Positions 14,643 through 14,998 of a stretch of 14,998 nucleotides of DNA are shown in pieces. The stretch comes from Elusimicrobiota bacterium (lineage in GTDB: Bacteria; Elusimicrobiota; Elusimicrobia; UBA1565; JACRDR01): the NCBI GenBank assembly GCA_016207585.1, contig JACQPI010000134.1:1-14998 (forward strand). The letters run 5' to 3'. Under the pieces are notes generated by a model. The model saw nothing but the letters and a program-made list of their open reading frames with translations. It did not search any database and was not told the DNA's origin. Position 1 is the first letter of the stretch; each line of letters starts with the position of its first letter. The position numbers were made by a program, and so were the translations under genes.

Positions 14643-14665
14643 GCCGCTCCGCTGGCCGGAGCGGC
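14643..14665. repeat. 9-bp GC hairpin after ribF
   Basis: GCCGCTCCG (14643-14651) pairs perfectly with CGGAGCGGC (14657-14665) around a 5-base loop. It lies 45 bases after the ribF stop. No T tract follows, so an intrinsic terminator is not supported. It could slow polymerase or protect the 3' end of the transcript. Confidence 0.5.
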
Positions 14666-14680
14666 GGAGACGCCGTAATT

Positions 14681-14780
14681 GGAACTATGGCCGGCCATAG
14701 TAGGTATGCGTGGCGCAAGAGCAGGATGCCGCCGGTCTTGTGCCGGCGGAGGATGTCACTATATTTGCAGACATAGTTGC
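14681..14780. repeat. 100-base segment bounded by imperfect inverted repeats
   Basis: GGAACTATG (14681-14689) and the reverse complement of 14772-14780 (GCAACTATG) match at 8 of 9 bases. Inside lie a perfect 18-base palindrome ACTATGGCCGGCCATAGT (14684-14701), a 7-bp stem CCGCCGG/CCGGCGG (14729-14735 with 14743-14749) and a second ACTAT/ATAGT pair (14758-14762 with 14773-14777). This could be a small nonautonomous element or a structured transcript. The repeats are short, so chance is not excluded. Confidence 0.35.
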
Positions 14781-14796
14781 TGTGCCGGGTATGCCC

Positions 14797-14879
14797 TACA
14801 GGACGTACCTAATACCCTACCCTGAAGTCCAACGATTTCCAGCATTTTTTGGCGGGGGTATGTCATAGGGTACGTCCTA
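14797..14879. repeat. Long imperfect inverted repeat (AGGACGTACC / GGTACGTCCT)
   Basis: AGGACGTACC (14800-14809) has its exact reverse complement at 14869-14878. Similarity continues outward as CTA on both sides (two extra bases on the left) and inward at TACCC (14818-14822) with GGGTA (14856-14860). The whole could fold as a long broken hairpin of about 80 bases. The right arm contains the TAG stop of a possible minus-strand frame. This resembles the subterminal hairpins of Y1-transposase elements; the assignment is an inference. Confidence 0.45.
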
Positions 14880-14998
14880 GCCCAACTTCCGCAGCGCCCG
14901 GTGATTTTCGACGAGTTTCAACCGGGATGTCCGGTCCCTTTCGTCTGAGGAGGGTCCACCGCCGCGCCCAAAACGCGATGTAGTGGCGACCTTGGGCC
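14877..14998 (-). CDS. Possible 3' end of a minus-strand gene (unrecognised)
   Basis: On the minus strand, a frame open at the window's right edge runs to a TAG at 14877-14879, giving 39 visible residues that end RDRTSRLKLVENHRALRKLG. The last stretch is amphipathic and protein-like, but too short to identify. A second minus-strand frame (14863-14997) contains GRHYIAFW and is also open, so the gene, if real, may be frameshifted. The stop lies inside an inverted repeat arm, as happens in compact transposons. Chance open frames of this length are common at this GC. Confidence 0.25.
   Translation of the reverse strand, partial: PKVATTSRFGRGGGPSSDERDRTSRLKLVENHRALRKLG

Larger units (their letters stand above)
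14599..14998. other. Gene-poor, repeat-rich tail region after ribF
   Basis: The last 400 bases contain no convincing complete gene on either strand. They hold several hairpins and inverted repeats, listed separately, and one possible incoming minus-strand reading frame at the right edge. No terminator with a clear U tract follows ribF. The repeats are unevenly spaced and not a CRISPR array. Confidence 0.6.

Noticed and set aside
14567..14776. 69-codon plus-strand open frame after ribF
   Set aside because: Begins inside ribF, runs through palindromes, has no SD and no recognisable protein pattern.
14599..14998. CRISPR array or integron attC site in the repeat-rich tail
   Set aside because: Repeats are not regularly spaced or identical; one RYYYAAC-like box (GCCCAAC near 14880) has no matching GTTRRRY partner.

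Overview
The window is a dense block of bacterial housekeeping genes, all on the + strand, at roughly 60-65% GC by eye. It holds two classic clusters: tsf-pyrH-frr-uppS-cdsA-dxr-rseP-proS, then rimP-nusA-infB-rbfA-truB-ribF. The order parallels the Bacillus subtilis tsf-to-ribC region, but polC (between proS and rimP), ylxR/ylxQ (between nusA and infB) and ylxP (between infB and rbfA) are absent, and rpsO does not follow ribF. High GC, long-form EF-Ts, a short single-PDZ RseP and a NusA with one C-terminal helix-hairpin-helix unit suggest a non-Firmicute bacterium. Elusimicrobiota or a similar poorly cultured phylum is my best guess, but the sequence does not settle it.

Positions 1-5816 carry translation elongation (tsf, cut by the window edge), UMP kinase, ribosome recycling, and lipid and envelope functions: undecaprenyl diphosphate synthase, CDP-diacylglycerol synthase, DXP reductoisomerase and a site-2 protease. 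Genes are tightly packed, with stop/start overlaps at frr/uppS and cdsA/dxr. At 5817-6389 a lower-GC RHH antitoxin/RelE-type toxin pair, with its own good sigma70-like promoter, sits between rseP and proS, which are otherwise neighbours in this cluster type.

Positions 6402-8135 are proS. A 140-base gap follows, with an extended -10 promoter and then, inside the predicted leader, a terminator-shaped hairpin with a T7 tract and a competing upstream pairing. This looks like an attenuator ahead of rimP-nusA-infB-rbfA-truB-ribF (8276-14598), the operon for ribosome maturation, transcription elongation/termination, initiation, tRNA pseudouridylation and flavin cofactor synthesis.

The last 400 bases (14599-14998) have no convincing complete gene. 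They hold several palindromes and inverted repeats, including a 10-bp inverted repeat (AGGACGTACC/GGTACGTCCT) whose right arm contains the stop codon of a possible minus-strand reading frame entering from beyond the window. This is the least explained part of the window and may be the end of a small mobile element.
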